Under the pieces are notes generated by a model. It saw only the letters and a program-made list of their open reading frames with translations. It was not told the origin of the DNA and did not search any database. This document shows positions 51,861-60,131 of a stretch of DNA of 64,000 nucleotides, one piece after another. This DNA comes from Mycobacterium sp. 3519A. GTDB taxonomy: Bacteria > Actinomycetota > Actinomycetes > Mycobacteriales > Mycobacteriaceae. The number at the start of each line of letters is the position of its first letter. The stretch's first letter is position 1. A program made the translations under genes and the position numbers. The DNA is taken from positions 992,001 to 1,056,000 of the forward strand of contig NZ_OESG01000012.1 in assembly GCF_900240945.1 (NCBI RefSeq), written 5' to 3'.

Positions 51861-52166
51861 ATGGCAGAAGACACCGAACACGGCGCCACCGCCGCCGAGG
51901 CCATCGTCGCGGTGCAACTGGACGGCCACCTGCACAGCTTGCAGTGGCCGCGCGACAAGAGCCTGGTCGACACGATGCTCGACGCCGGTATCGATGCGCC
52001 CCACTCGTGCCGGGAAGGCCACTGCGGTTCCTGCGTCGCCACCCTGGTATCGGGCAAGGTCGAGATGGCGTCGTGCGACATCCTCGAACCGGAGGATCTG
52101 GCAGAAGGACTCATTCTCGGATGTCAGGCGCGGCCGGTAACGGACAATGTCCGAATCGAGTACTGA
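51861..52166 (+). CDS. Stand-alone [2Fe-2S] ferredoxin resembling the C-terminal domain of KshB
   Basis: 101 aa from ATG 51861. Plant-type cluster ligands C50, C55, C58 and C88 (HSCREGHCGSC ... LILGCQARP). The pattern LHSLQWPRDKSLVDTMLDAGIDAPHSCREGHCGSC is very like the ferredoxin domain of the 3-ketosteroid 9-alpha-hydroxylase reductase KshB, but the FAD and NAD domains are missing and no oxygenase or reductase gene is adjacent. It could feed a distant Rieske oxygenase or P450, or be a remnant domain that kept its own start. Confidence 0.88.
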   Translation: MAEDTEHGATAAEAIVAVQLDGHLHSLQWPRDKSLVDTMLDAGIDAPHSCREGHCGSCVATLVSGKVEMASCDILEPEDLAEGLILGCQARPVTDNVRIEY

Positions 52167-52260
52167 AGGCGATTTCCGTCCGCTGATCGGGATGGCCCTC
52201 CGGTGCACATACGGATTGCGGTAGACCATCGGATCAGCCCAAGAGTAAGGACCAACAGTT

Positions 52261-53442
52261 ATGAGCGACCGGGTACTCGACCGGGTCATCGAGATGGCCG
52301 ACCAGTTTCGCGAGCAGGCCACCGAAGCCGAGAAGATCGGCCGGCTGACCGACAGCACGGTGAAGGCCATGAAATCCGCCGGGTCGATTCGACTGTTGCA
52401 GCCGAAGAGCCACGCCGGCTATGAGGTCCATCCGCGCGAGTTCGCCGAAACGGTGATGGCAACCGCCGCATTGGATCCGGCGGCCGGTTGGATCAACGGC
52501 GTGGTGGGGGTCCACCCGTATCAGTTGGCATATGCCGACCCACGGGTGGCCGACGAGGTGTGGGCCGACGACGTCGACACCTGGGTGGCTTCGCCATACG
52601 CACCGCAAGGTGTGGCCAAACCCGTGGACGGTGGTTACCTCTTCAATGGCAGGTGGCAGTTCAGCTCCGGCACCGATGCCTGCGACTGGATCATTCTCGG
52701 GGCCATGCTCGGGGACGCCGACGGTAAGCCGCTGATGCCGCCTCAGATGCTGCACATGATCCTGCCGCGCAAGGACTACGAGATCGTCGAGGATTCGTGG
52801 GATGTCGTCGGTCTGCGCGGCACCGGTTCCAAAGACGTCATCGTCAAGGACGCATTCGTGCCGTCGTACCGCACGATGGATGCGATGAAAGTCATGGACG
52901 GCACCGCGCAACGCGAGGCCGGCATGACCGAGCCGCTGTATCTGATGCCCTGGTCGACGATGTTCCCGCTCGGGATCAGCTCGGCGACCATCGGCATCGC
53001 CGAGGGTGCACTGGCCGCACACCTGGACTACCAACGGGAACGGGTCGGCGCCAACGGCACGGCCATCAAGGACGACCCCTATGTGATGTATGCGGTCGGC
53101 GAGGCCACCGCCGACATCAACGCAGCACGCCAGGAACTGTTGGCCAACGCCGACCGGATCTACGACATGGTCGCCGCGGGCAAAGACGTCAGCTTCGAGG
53201 ACCGTGCGGCGGGCCGGCGTACCCAGGTGCGCGCGGTGTGGCGCGCCGTCGCCGCCGTCGACCAGATCTTCGGCAGGTCCGGTGGCAACGCGCTTCGCAT
53301 GGACAAGCCCTTGCAACGGTATTGGCGCGATGCGCATGCAGGCCTGGCGCACGCCATCCACGTGCCGGGCACCGTCTATCACGCGTCCGCGCTGAGTTCA
53401 CTGGGCGTCGATCCGCAGGGTCCTCTGCGAGCGATGATCTGA
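52261..53442 (+). CDS. HsaA-like flavin-dependent monooxygenase (acyl-CoA dehydrogenase fold)
   Basis: 393 aa, the length of HsaA. AKSIRLLQPKSHAGYEVHPREFAET-type N-terminus, ALDPAAGWINGVVGVHPYQLAYADPRVADEVWA, WDVVGLRGTGSKDVIVKDAFVP and SALSSLGVDPQGPLRAMI fit the two-component hydroxylases that hydroxylate phenols such as 3-HSA next to the existing hydroxyl, using reduced flavin from a partner reductase. No HsaB-type reductase is adjacent. With the following HsaC-like gene it would give a catechol that is then cleaved. Confidence 0.85.
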   Translation: MSDRVLDRVIEMADQFREQATEAEKIGRLTDSTVKAMKSAGSIRLLQPKSHAGYEVHPREFAETVMATAALDPAAGWINGVVGVHPYQLAYADPRVADEVWADDVDTWVASPYAPQGVAKPVDGGYLFNGRWQFSSGTDACDWIILGAMLGDADGKPLMPPQMLHMILPRKDYEIVEDSWDVVGLRGTGSKDVIVKDAFVPSYRTMDAMKVMDGTAQREAGMTEPLYLMPWSTMFPLGISSATIGIAEGALAAHLDYQRERVGANGTAIKDDPYVMYAVGEATADINAARQELLANADRIYDMVAAGKDVSFEDRAAGRRTQVRAVWRAVAAVDQIFGRSGGNALRMDKPLQRYWRDAHAGLAHAIHVPGTVYHASALSSLGVDPQGPLRAMI

Positions 53443-53456
53443 CACGAAGGAGCCCG

Positions 53457-54374
53457 ATGACCGACCCCCACCTCATCAAGAGCCTCGGCTACGTCACCGT
53501 CTCGGCCACAGACATCGACCGGTGGCGGCACTTCGCTTTCAGAACCCTCGGATTCGCGGAGGGCTCCGGTCCCGACCCCGACTCGCTCTACTTGCGGATG
53601 GACGAGCGCGCCGCCCGCATCGTCGTCGTCCCCGGTGACCGCGACCGAATCGTCGCAGTCGGCTGGGAAGTGCGTGACCATCGGGCATTGGAACAGCTGA
53701 AGAGCAGACTGACCGGGGCGGGCGTCGTCGTCAAAGAGCTTTCGCTCGAGGAAGCCGACGCGCGTCGAGTCGAGGAGGTCATCACCTTCGACGATCCGGC
53801 GGGCACCACGCTCGAGATATTCCACGGCGCAGTGCTCGATCACAGCCCCGTCGTGACCCCGTTCGGTGCCAGGTTCGTCACCGGTGATCAAGGTCTTGGC
53901 CATGTGGTGGTGCCCGCCATGGACGTCAACGGGCTGTTCGAGTTCTACACCGGCGTGCTCGGCTTCCGCTCGCGCGGCGCGTTCCGGGTGCCTGCGCCGC
54001 CGGAGTTCGGGCCCGTGCGGGTCCGGTTCCTCGGCATCAACGAACGCCACCACAGCCTGGCTATCTGTCCGGCGGCGGGCGTGCGGGATCCGGGTCTGGT
54101 GCACATGATGGTTGAGGTCGACAGCCTGGACACGGTCGGCCAAGCCCTCGACCGCGTCAACGCCGACGGGTTCCAACTCTCTTCGACGCTGGGACGGCAC
54201 ACCAACGACAAGATGGTGTCGTTCTACGTCCGCGCGCCCGGCGACTGGGACATCGAGTTCGGCACCGACGGCATGCGGGTCGACGAAACGTATTACACCG
54301 CTGAGGAAATCACCGCCGACAGCTACTGGGGCCACCAGTGGGTCAGCGACCTGCCTGCGGCGATGCGGCCATGA
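53457..54374 (+). CDS. Type I extradiol ring-cleavage dioxygenase (HsaC/BphC-like)
   Basis: 305 aa from ATG 53457 (GAAGGAG upstream). Two vicinal-oxygen-chelate modules; Fe(II) ligands H149 (GLGHVVV), H216 (LVHMMVEV) and E267 (WDIEFGT) are all present, as are the catalytic H199 and second-sphere H248 and Y257. Cleaves catechols next to the hydroxyls. Downstream of the HsaA-like hydroxylase and overlapping the flavoprotein gene by four bases. Confidence 0.92.
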   Translation: MTDPHLIKSLGYVTVSATDIDRWRHFAFRTLGFAEGSGPDPDSLYLRMDERAARIVVVPGDRDRIVAVGWEVRDHRALEQLKSRLTGAGVVVKELSLEEADARRVEEVITFDDPAGTTLEIFHGAVLDHSPVVTPFGARFVTGDQGLGHVVVPAMDVNGLFEFYTGVLGFRSRGAFRVPAPPEFGPVRVRFLGINERHHSLAICPAAGVRDPGLVHMMVEVDSLDTVGQALDRVNADGFQLSSTLGRHTNDKMVSFYVRAPGDWDIEFGTDGMRVDETYYTAEEITADSYWGHQWVSDLPAAMRP

Positions 54375-55840
54375 CAGCGGAGGCCGACATCTACCCCACG
54401 CCGGCCGGCGAGGTCGAAACTTGGGACTTCGAAGCCGATGTCGTGATCGCGGGCTACGGAGTCGCCGGCGCAGCGGCGGCGGTCGAAGCCGCCACGGCAG
54501 GCGCGGACGTGTTGGTCGTCGAACGCACCGGCGGGTGGGGCGGAGCCGCCGCGATGGCAGGCGGGTTCATCTATCTCGGCGGTGGCACCGGGCTGCAAAA
54601 AGCATGTGGCTTCGACGATTCCATCGAAGACATGGCCACGTTTCTGAACGCGGCGATGGGGCCGGGCGCCGATCAGAATCGCGTCGGTGATTACTGCGCG
54701 GGAAGCGTCGACCATTTCGACTGGCTGGTGCGCTGCGGCGTCCCGTTCAAGCCGGAGTTCTGGGGCGAACCCGGCTGGGAACCGCCAGGCGATCAGGGCC
54801 TGATGTTCACCGGCGGCGAGAACGCCCACCCTTTCAACACGCTCGCCAAACCCGCTCCGCGCGGCCACATTCCGCAGATGGCCAACAAGCGCGCAGGGGA
54901 AGCCAGTGCCGGCTACATGCTGATGAAGCCGCTGGTCGACACCGCAACGTCGCTGGGCGTGAGGGCCATCTACGACGTCCACGCAACGTCTTTGGTGGTG
55001 CAGTCCGACGGCCACGTCGCGGGACTCGTCGCCCGCCAATACGGCAAGCCGCTCGCGATTCGCGCGCGCCGTGGTGTCGTTCTCGCCTCCGGCAGCTTTG
55101 CATACAACGACGCGATGCTTGCGCAGTACGCACCGCGGCTCGTCGGACGTCCAGCTGCGTCGATCGAACAGCATGACGGGCGGGCGATCCGGATGGCGCA
55201 GGCTCTCGGCGCGGATCTCGCTCACATGGACGCCACCGAGGTGGCGTTCCTGATCGACCCCCAGCAGACCGCCCGCGGCATCCTGGTCAACGGCCGCGGC
55301 CAGCGGTACGTCCCCGAAGACATGTACTCCGGTCGCATCGGGCAGCTGACGCTCTACCACCAAGACGACACCGCGTACCTGATCATCGATGGCGATGCGC
55401 AAGAGGAGGCGATGTCCGCCACCTCGGCGACACCCTTCCTCAAGCGCCCCGCGTCGTGGATCTGCGAAACGGTGGCCGAACTCGAAGTCCAGATCGGACT
55501 TCCGCCCGGTGCGCTGCAAGCCACCGTCAGCGCGTACAACGACGCCGCCGCACGTGGCGAGGACCCGTTGCTGCACAAGAAAGCTGAATGGTTGAAGCCG
55601 ATCGGCACACCCGTCGGTGCGATCGATCTACGCGGCAGTTGCGCGGGTTTCACGCTCGGCGGGCTGCAGACCACGCTGGACTCCGAGGTGCTGCACGTCA
55701 GTGGCGCGCCGATCCCCGGTCTGTATGCGGCAGGCCGCTGCACGGCCGGTGTCGCGGCGTGGGGCTATGCCAGCGGTATCTCCCTTGGTGACGGCAGCTT
55801 CTACGGTCGCAGAGCCGGCCGCTCGGCCGCCAAAGGCTGA
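54371..55840 (+). CDS. KstD-like FAD-binding oxidoreductase
   Basis: 489 aa from ATG 54371 (ATGA overlap). FAD fold ADVVIAGYGVAGAAAAVEAATAGADVLVVERTGGWGGAAAMAGGFIYLGGG, later RGVVLASGSFAYND and a C-terminal FAD clasp LYAAGRCTAGVAAWGYASGISLGDGSFYGRRAG. This belongs to the fumarate reductase/3-ketosteroid dehydrogenase superfamily but is a little shorter than KstD. A desaturation that aromatises a ring is the natural role beside a phenol hydroxylase. Confidence 0.82.
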   Translation: MTAEADIYPTPAGEVETWDFEADVVIAGYGVAGAAAAVEAATAGADVLVVERTGGWGGAAAMAGGFIYLGGGTGLQKACGFDDSIEDMATFLNAAMGPGADQNRVGDYCAGSVDHFDWLVRCGVPFKPEFWGEPGWEPPGDQGLMFTGGENAHPFNTLAKPAPRGHIPQMANKRAGEASAGYMLMKPLVDTATSLGVRAIYDVHATSLVVQSDGHVAGLVARQYGKPLAIRARRGVVLASGSFAYNDAMLAQYAPRLVGRPAASIEQHDGRAIRMAQALGADLAHMDATEVAFLIDPQQTARGILVNGRGQRYVPEDMYSGRIGQLTLYHQDDTAYLIIDGDAQEEAMSATSATPFLKRPASWICETVAELEVQIGLPPGALQATVSAYNDAAARGEDPLLHKKAEWLKPIGTPVGAIDLRGSCAGFTLGGLQTTLDSEVLHVSGAPIPGLYAAGRCTAGVAAWGYASGISLGDGSFYGRRAGRSAAKG

Positions 55841-55856
55841 CCCCTCTCCCCTTCCC

Positions 55857-55917
55857 GCGAGCGACCGTGTCTGTGCGGCGACACGCCGCTGTGGTCGTGC
55901 ATTTTGCGGTCGCTCGC
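55857..55917. repeat. Nested palindromic intergenic element
   Basis: Outer 11-base perfect arms GCGAGCGACCG (55857-55867) and CGGTCGCTCGC (55907-55917) enclose an inner six-base hairpin GCGGCG-ACA-CGCCGC (55875-55889). It follows the KstD-like gene by 16 bases and precedes the IclR gene on the same strand. It could end the upstream transcript; the elaborate form suggests a dispersed element. Confidence 0.65.
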
Positions 55918-55968
55918 ACCTGGTTTCTCCATCTGTGTGACAGCAGCCACATGCGTGTGGTACAAAAT

Positions 55969-55990
55969 GTCATATTACTAATAGTCATAT
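55969..55990. promoter_or_regulatory. AT-rich direct repeat in front of the IclR gene
   Basis: GTCATAT occurs at 55969-55975 and 55984-55990, 15 bases apart, with CATAT/ATATG also forming an 11-base-spaced inverted repeat across them. It lies 35-55 bases before the IclR start in an otherwise GC-rich region. A likely operator for the IclR protein, overlapping its promoter. Confidence 0.5.
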
Positions 55991-56023
55991 GCCGTTCAGT
56001 AGCGACACAGACGTGGAGTGCCC

Positions 56024-56863
56024 ATGACAGCGACCCTGGAATCCCCTGTCCCCAGCGAAAGCGCGGAGGCCTGCACCCCAAGTGCGGTCATCGACCGGGT
56101 GTCGTTGGTCCTCGACGCGTTCGACGGACCGGGCCGCCTGACGCTTGCCCAGATCGTGCGCCGCACCGGTCTGCCTCGCTCGTCGGCACATCGGATGCTC
56201 GAGCGGCTGGTGAAGCTGCGTTGGCTGCGCCGCAACGGACGCGACTACGAACTCGGTATGCGGCTGGTCGAACTGGGTTCACTGGCCGTCCATCAGGACC
56301 GTCTCGTGCGCGCAGCCACGCCCATGCTTCACGAACTACACCGCGCGACTGGGCTGGTTGCCCACCTGGCCGTGCTCGACGGGGCCGACGTCGTTTACCT
56401 GGACAAGGTTGGCGACCGGATGACCGCCGCGATCCCGACCAGGGTCGGCGGGCGCCAGCCGGCCCACTGCACCGGGGTCGGCAAGGCGATCCTGGCCTAC
56501 GCCGACGCACTCGACGACGTCGACCTGTCCCTGCGTAAGACCAAGTACTCAATCAGCACGCGAGCGCAACTCACCGCCGAGCTGGCCAAGGTTCGCGCTC
56601 ACGGCGTGGCGTTCGAGCGCGAGGAATCGCTGCCTGGATTCGGCTGTGTGGCAGCACCTATCGGTTCCCCCGGGGAAGCGGTGGCGGCTGTCTCAGTGTG
56701 CGGACCCTTGAACCGCATGACATTCGACCACCGTCTGGTAGCTCCGGTGCGGATGACCGCGATGGGGATCTGGCGCAACGTCGAGGACGGTCCGCAGCGG
56801 GTTGCGCCTACGCTGCAGCAGATGCGTCCGCTGCGCCCCGGCCCGCCGCTGCAGTACGCATGA
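56024..56863 (+). CDS. IclR-family transcriptional regulator
   Basis: 279 aa from ATG 56024 (GGAG five bases upstream; GTG 56018 less likely). Winged helix: AVIDRVSLVLDAFDGPGRLTLAQIVRRTGLPRSSAHRMLERLVKLRWLRRNGRDYELG. Effector domain: GLVAHLAVLDGADVVYLDKVGDRM, PAHCTGVGKAILAYAD and the end region FGCVAAPIGSPGEAVAAVSVCGP. IclR proteins commonly regulate aromatic and steroid catabolism with pathway intermediates as ligands. Likely controller of this island. Overlaps the esterase gene by four bases. Confidence 0.93.
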   Translation: MTATLESPVPSESAEACTPSAVIDRVSLVLDAFDGPGRLTLAQIVRRTGLPRSSAHRMLERLVKLRWLRRNGRDYELGMRLVELGSLAVHQDRLVRAATPMLHELHRATGLVAHLAVLDGADVVYLDKVGDRMTAAIPTRVGGRQPAHCTGVGKAILAYADALDDVDLSLRKTKYSISTRAQLTAELAKVRAHGVAFEREESLPGFGCVAAPIGSPGEAVAAVSVCGPLNRMTFDHRLVAPVRMTAMGIWRNVEDGPQRVAPTLQQMRPLRPGPPLQYA

Positions 56864-57810
56864 CCCTTGATCCGCAGATCGCAGATCTGATCGAAGCGCT
56901 CGACGGCGGCTTCCCGCCAGTCCACACCATGACTGGTGCGCAGGCCCGTGCCGCCATTCGGTCCCGCTTCGTGCCACCGGCCGAACCAGAACCTGTCGGC
57001 CGCGTCGAGGATCGGGTGGTGCCCGGCACTGCCGGTGACATCGACGTCCGGATCTATCGTCCCTCAGGCGTCGTGCCAGACGGCGGCTGGCCGGTCATGG
57101 TGTTCGCCCACGGCGGCGGCTGGGTTTTCTGCGACCTCGACAGCCACGACGGATTGTGCCGCGACTTCACCAATCGCATTCCCGCCGTTGTGGTTTCGGT
57201 GGCCTATCGACTGGCCCCCGAACACCCGTGGCCAGCCGCCGCCGAAGACATGTACGCCGCGACCCAGTGGGCAACCGAACATGCGGCCCAGATCGGCGGT
57301 GATCCGGGTCGGGTCGTTGTCGGCGGAGACAGCGCGGGCGGCAATCTGGCTGCGGTGACAGCGCTGATGACTCGCGACCGGTCGGGGCCGGTGTTGGCGG
57401 GACAATTGCTGCTCTATCCGGTCATCGGCGCCACGTTCGATACGAAGTCTTACCACCAGTTCGGGCGCGGGTTCTACAACCCCCGGGAAGCGCTGCGTTG
57501 GTATTGGGATCAATACGTGCCCAATCCGTCGGATCGCCTGCACCCGTACGCTTCTCCGCTATCGGCGGATCTGTCCGGAGCGGCTCCCGCGGTCATCGTG
57601 CTCAACGGGCACGATCCGCTCCGCGATGAAGGCGTCGCCTATGCCGACGCTCTGGCGGCCGCGGGGGTGCCCACCGTTCGCTGCGACTACACCGGTGCTG
57701 TACACGGTTTCATGACGATGCCAATGCTCAACATTGCCCATGACGCACGGCGGCGGGTATGTGCGGAATTGGCGGCGCTGCTCGATCCCGACAGACGCGT
57801 TGCTCAGTGA
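56860..57810 (+). CDS. HSL-family alpha/beta hydrolase (carboxylesterase)
   Basis: 316 aa from ATG 56860. HSL signature HGGGWVFCDLDSHD (oxyanion hole), nucleophile in GGDSAGGNLAA, Asp in LNGHDPLRDEG and His in GAVHGFMTMP. Enzymes of this class hydrolyse small esters. In a cluster with two Baeyer-Villiger enzymes it is the obvious candidate to open the ester or lactone formed. The 3' end overlaps the convergent OYE gene by seven bases. Confidence 0.9.
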   Translation: MTLDPQIADLIEALDGGFPPVHTMTGAQARAAIRSRFVPPAEPEPVGRVEDRVVPGTAGDIDVRIYRPSGVVPDGGWPVMVFAHGGGWVFCDLDSHDGLCRDFTNRIPAVVVSVAYRLAPEHPWPAAAEDMYAATQWATEHAAQIGGDPGRVVVGGDSAGGNLAAVTALMTRDRSGPVLAGQLLLYPVIGATFDTKSYHQFGRGFYNPREALRWYWDQYVPNPSDRLHPYASPLSADLSGAAPAVIVLNGHDPLRDEGVAYADALAAAGVPTVRCDYTGAVHGFMTMPMLNIAHDARRRVCAELAALLDPDRRVAQ

Positions 57811-59057
57811 CTCGTGACAGGCTCGGATAGACTGGCTGCGGTGGTGCGCTCCGATAGGGACGCGACGGGGCCGTAACGCTGATCGGGGTCCAGCACACAG
57901 TGGGTGCGCCCGAACACCGTCACCATGCACTTGTTGTTGTGCGTGCACCGACTGCGTGTGGACGGGTCGGCGATCATCCGGTTGACCAGGTCCGGTTCGC
58001 GTAGTAGTGCCCGCCCCATCGCCACCAAGTCAAAACCTTCCGCCAAGCCGGTTTCGAGGTGATCGCGGTTGGTGATTCCGCCGAGCAAGATCAGCTTGGT
58101 ATTACGTACCACGGGAACGAATTGGCGTGCGTTAGGCAGCATGTAGAGGTCTTCGTACGGATAATCGCCCATCGCCCACTTGCCGATGAACCGGATACCT
58201 GTGCGCATCGGTTGCGGCATGACCTCCGCGAATTCCTTGACCGGAATATCGCCACGGAACAGGAACATCGGCTTGAACACCGAAGAGCCCTGGGTCAACT
58301 CGATCGCGTCCAAGGTCGCATCGGCGTCGAGCAACTGCGCGGTGCGAAGCGCCTCGGTCACCCAGATGCTGCCGGGCACCCCGTCGTCCATGTTGAGCTT
58401 GGCGATCACCGCGATCCGGTCGCCCACCACATCACGCACCCGGCGCGCAATCTCGCGGCAGAGCCTCGACCGGTTGTCGATATCCCCGCCGTAGTCATCC
58501 TTGCGTCGGTTGATGAGCGGGCTGAGGAACGAGCTGGGTAGGTACAGATGGCCGAAATGCAGTTCGACGGCGTCGAATTCGGCGTCTACGGCTACCCTGG
58601 CTGCGGCACCGAACCGGTCTATGACAGCGCCGATCTCGGCACGGGAGATCTCACGGCAATAGGCCATCGACGCCGGGTTGATGAACCGGCTCGGCGCCAC
58701 CGGCGTGACGCCCGTGAGCTTCTTGTGGGCCACCACGCCGGCATGACCCAGTTGCGCCGAGACCGCCGCGCCCGCATCGTGCACCGCATCCGTGAGGCGG
58801 CGTAGGCCGGGCAGTGCGCGCGGGCTCATCACGATTTGGCCGGGCGCGCTGGCGCCCTCGGGGGCCACGCAGCAGTAGGCCACAGTCGTCATGCCGACGC
58901 CGCCTTCGGCGAAAGCGCGATGGAACGCGATTAACTCGTCGGTGACCAGACCTTCGGGTGAGCGGCCCTCCGAGGTCGCGGCTTTGATCGTGGGATTCCG
59001 CAGTGTTACCGGGCCGAGCTTGACGGGGGTGAACGGGTGTCGCCCATCTGCGCTCAT
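57804..59057 (-). CDS. Old yellow enzyme-family NADH:flavin oxidoreductase
   Basis: 417 aa from ATG 59057. FMN barrel with PVKLGPVTLRNPTIKAATSEG, SAQLGHAGVVAHKKLTGVTPVAPSRF, FDAVELHFGHLYLPSSFLSPLINRRKDDYGGDIDNRSRLCREI and LLGGITNRDHLETGLAEGFDLVAMGRALLREPDL. A C-terminal TRSRCTHNNKCM segment has Cys residues but not the full four-Cys Fe-S motif of 2,4-dienoyl-CoA reductases. Likely reduces an activated C=C bond. Single gene, divergent from the small-protein pair. Confidence 0.88.
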   Translation of the reverse strand: MSADGRHPFTPVKLGPVTLRNPTIKAATSEGRSPEGLVTDELIAFHRAFAEGGVGMTTVAYCCVAPEGASAPGQIVMSPRALPGLRRLTDAVHDAGAAVSAQLGHAGVVAHKKLTGVTPVAPSRFINPASMAYCREISRAEIGAVIDRFGAAARVAVDAEFDAVELHFGHLYLPSSFLSPLINRRKDDYGGDIDNRSRLCREIARRVRDVVGDRIAVIAKLNMDDGVPGSIWVTEALRTAQLLDADATLDAIELTQGSSVFKPMFLFRGDIPVKEFAEVMPQPMRTGIRFIGKWAMGDYPYEDLYMLPNARQFVPVVRNTKLILLGGITNRDHLETGLAEGFDLVAMGRALLREPDLVNRMIADPSTRSRCTHNNKCMVTVFGRTHCVLDPDQRYGPVASLSERTTAASLSEPVTSH

Positions 59058-59157
59058 CGATCCACCGTCGCTGTGCCCCTGCGACGGGTCAACGAGGGTT
59101 CCCGCTAGTCGGGACTTCCGCTGTAGGCAACCACCGCGAGTGCATAGCTTTGAACTC

Positions 59158-59502
59158 ATGGCTGGCGAGGTCTATGTCATCGACCGCGTGGTGACTCGCC
59201 CCGGATGTACGCGGACATTCGTCGACAGGTATCTGGCCGAATACGCGCCCGGCGCCGTCGAGCGGGGAATGACCCTGCGCGGCGTGCTCGTCAGTCCGCC
59301 GATCTGGTTCGACGACCAGTCCAACACCGTCACGATCACGTGGTCCCTGTCCAACCCTCGGGCATGGTGGGAGATGACGTGGCAGGGTCGCCCGGATCCC
59401 ACACTCGGCCAGTGGTGGTCGGCAATGGACGAGTTGGTGGAGAACCGCACCCGCGAGGTGGCCGCGAGCGCCGCCGACGTCGACGGCCTGTGCGATGTTT
59501 AA
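59158..59502 (+). CDS. Small ferredoxin-like-fold (NIPSNAP/Dabb-type) protein
   Basis: 114 aa from ATG 59158. GEVYVIDRVVTRPGCTRTFVDRYLAEYAPGAVERGMTLRGVLVSPPIW then TVTITWSLSNPRAWWEMTWQG has the strand-helix-strand pattern with aromatic residues of small dimeric alpha/beta-barrel proteins. No catalytic site identified. Overlaps the next gene by eight bases, so the two products probably act together. Confidence 0.6.
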   Translation: MAGEVYVIDRVVTRPGCTRTFVDRYLAEYAPGAVERGMTLRGVLVSPPIWFDDQSNTVTITWSLSNPRAWWEMTWQGRPDPTLGQWWSAMDELVENRTREVAASAADVDGLCDV

Positions 59503-60112
59503 CGTCACCCGCCTGATCCACGCCGATGAAGCGCACCGCGATCGACTGATCGCCGAACTGCGCGATGCCGCAGTAGGCCGCAGCGCAGTCATTGCCGCGA
59601 CCGCACCCGGGAGCCGCAACGGCGGAGACATCCTCACGCACCTGCGATTCGACAGCGAATCCGATTGGGAATCGGCCGAATGTGCGTTCTCGGCCATATT
59701 CGACGACCCGGCAATCACCCACATCGACGGGGTCGACTACCGCGGCATGCCCACACGATGTGCCGGGGATGCCGGTTCGGTGTACCGAACGCTGCTGCTG
59801 CGGGTGCTCCCCGGCACCGAGAACTCGACAGTGGCGCGGTTCGAAGCCGACCTACGCATGCTGACGCGGTACGTTTCGTCGATCACGGCATGGCAACTCA
59901 GCCGCGTCGAAACCGCGATCGGCACTTCGCCGTGGACGCACGTGTTCGAGCAGGAGTTCACCGACGAGGCCGGCCTGATGGGTCCGTACCTCATGCACCC
60001 GATCCACTGGGCCCATGTGGATCGATGGTTCGACCCCGAATGTCCCGATGTGATCATCCGCGACAGGGTGTGCCACAGTTTCTGTCCCATCGCCGAACCC
60101 GTGCTGACCTGA
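59495..60112 (+). CDS. Double ferredoxin-like-fold protein with C-terminal Dabb-like domain
   Basis: 205 aa. Two similar halves: MFNVTRLIHADEAHRDRLIAELRDAAVGR ... SDWESAECAFSAIFDDPAI, and VYRTLLLRVLPGTENSTVARFEADLRMLTRYVSSITAWQLSRV ... FTDEAGLMGPYLMHPIHWAHVDRWFDPEC. The second half fits the stress-responsive Dabb domain (L-M-x-Y-L-x-H-P-x-H). Dabb-like proteins occur in catabolic clusters and in cyclisation of polyketides; the role here is unknown. Confidence 0.65.
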   Translation: MFNVTRLIHADEAHRDRLIAELRDAAVGRSAVIAATAPGSRNGGDILTHLRFDSESDWESAECAFSAIFDDPAITHIDGVDYRGMPTRCAGDAGSVYRTLLLRVLPGTENSTVARFEADLRMLTRYVSSITAWQLSRVETAIGTSPWTHVFEQEFTDEAGLMGPYLMHPIHWAHVDRWFDPECPDVIIRDRVCHSFCPIAEPVLT

Positions 60113-60131
60113 CTCACCTGCTCGTGAGCGG

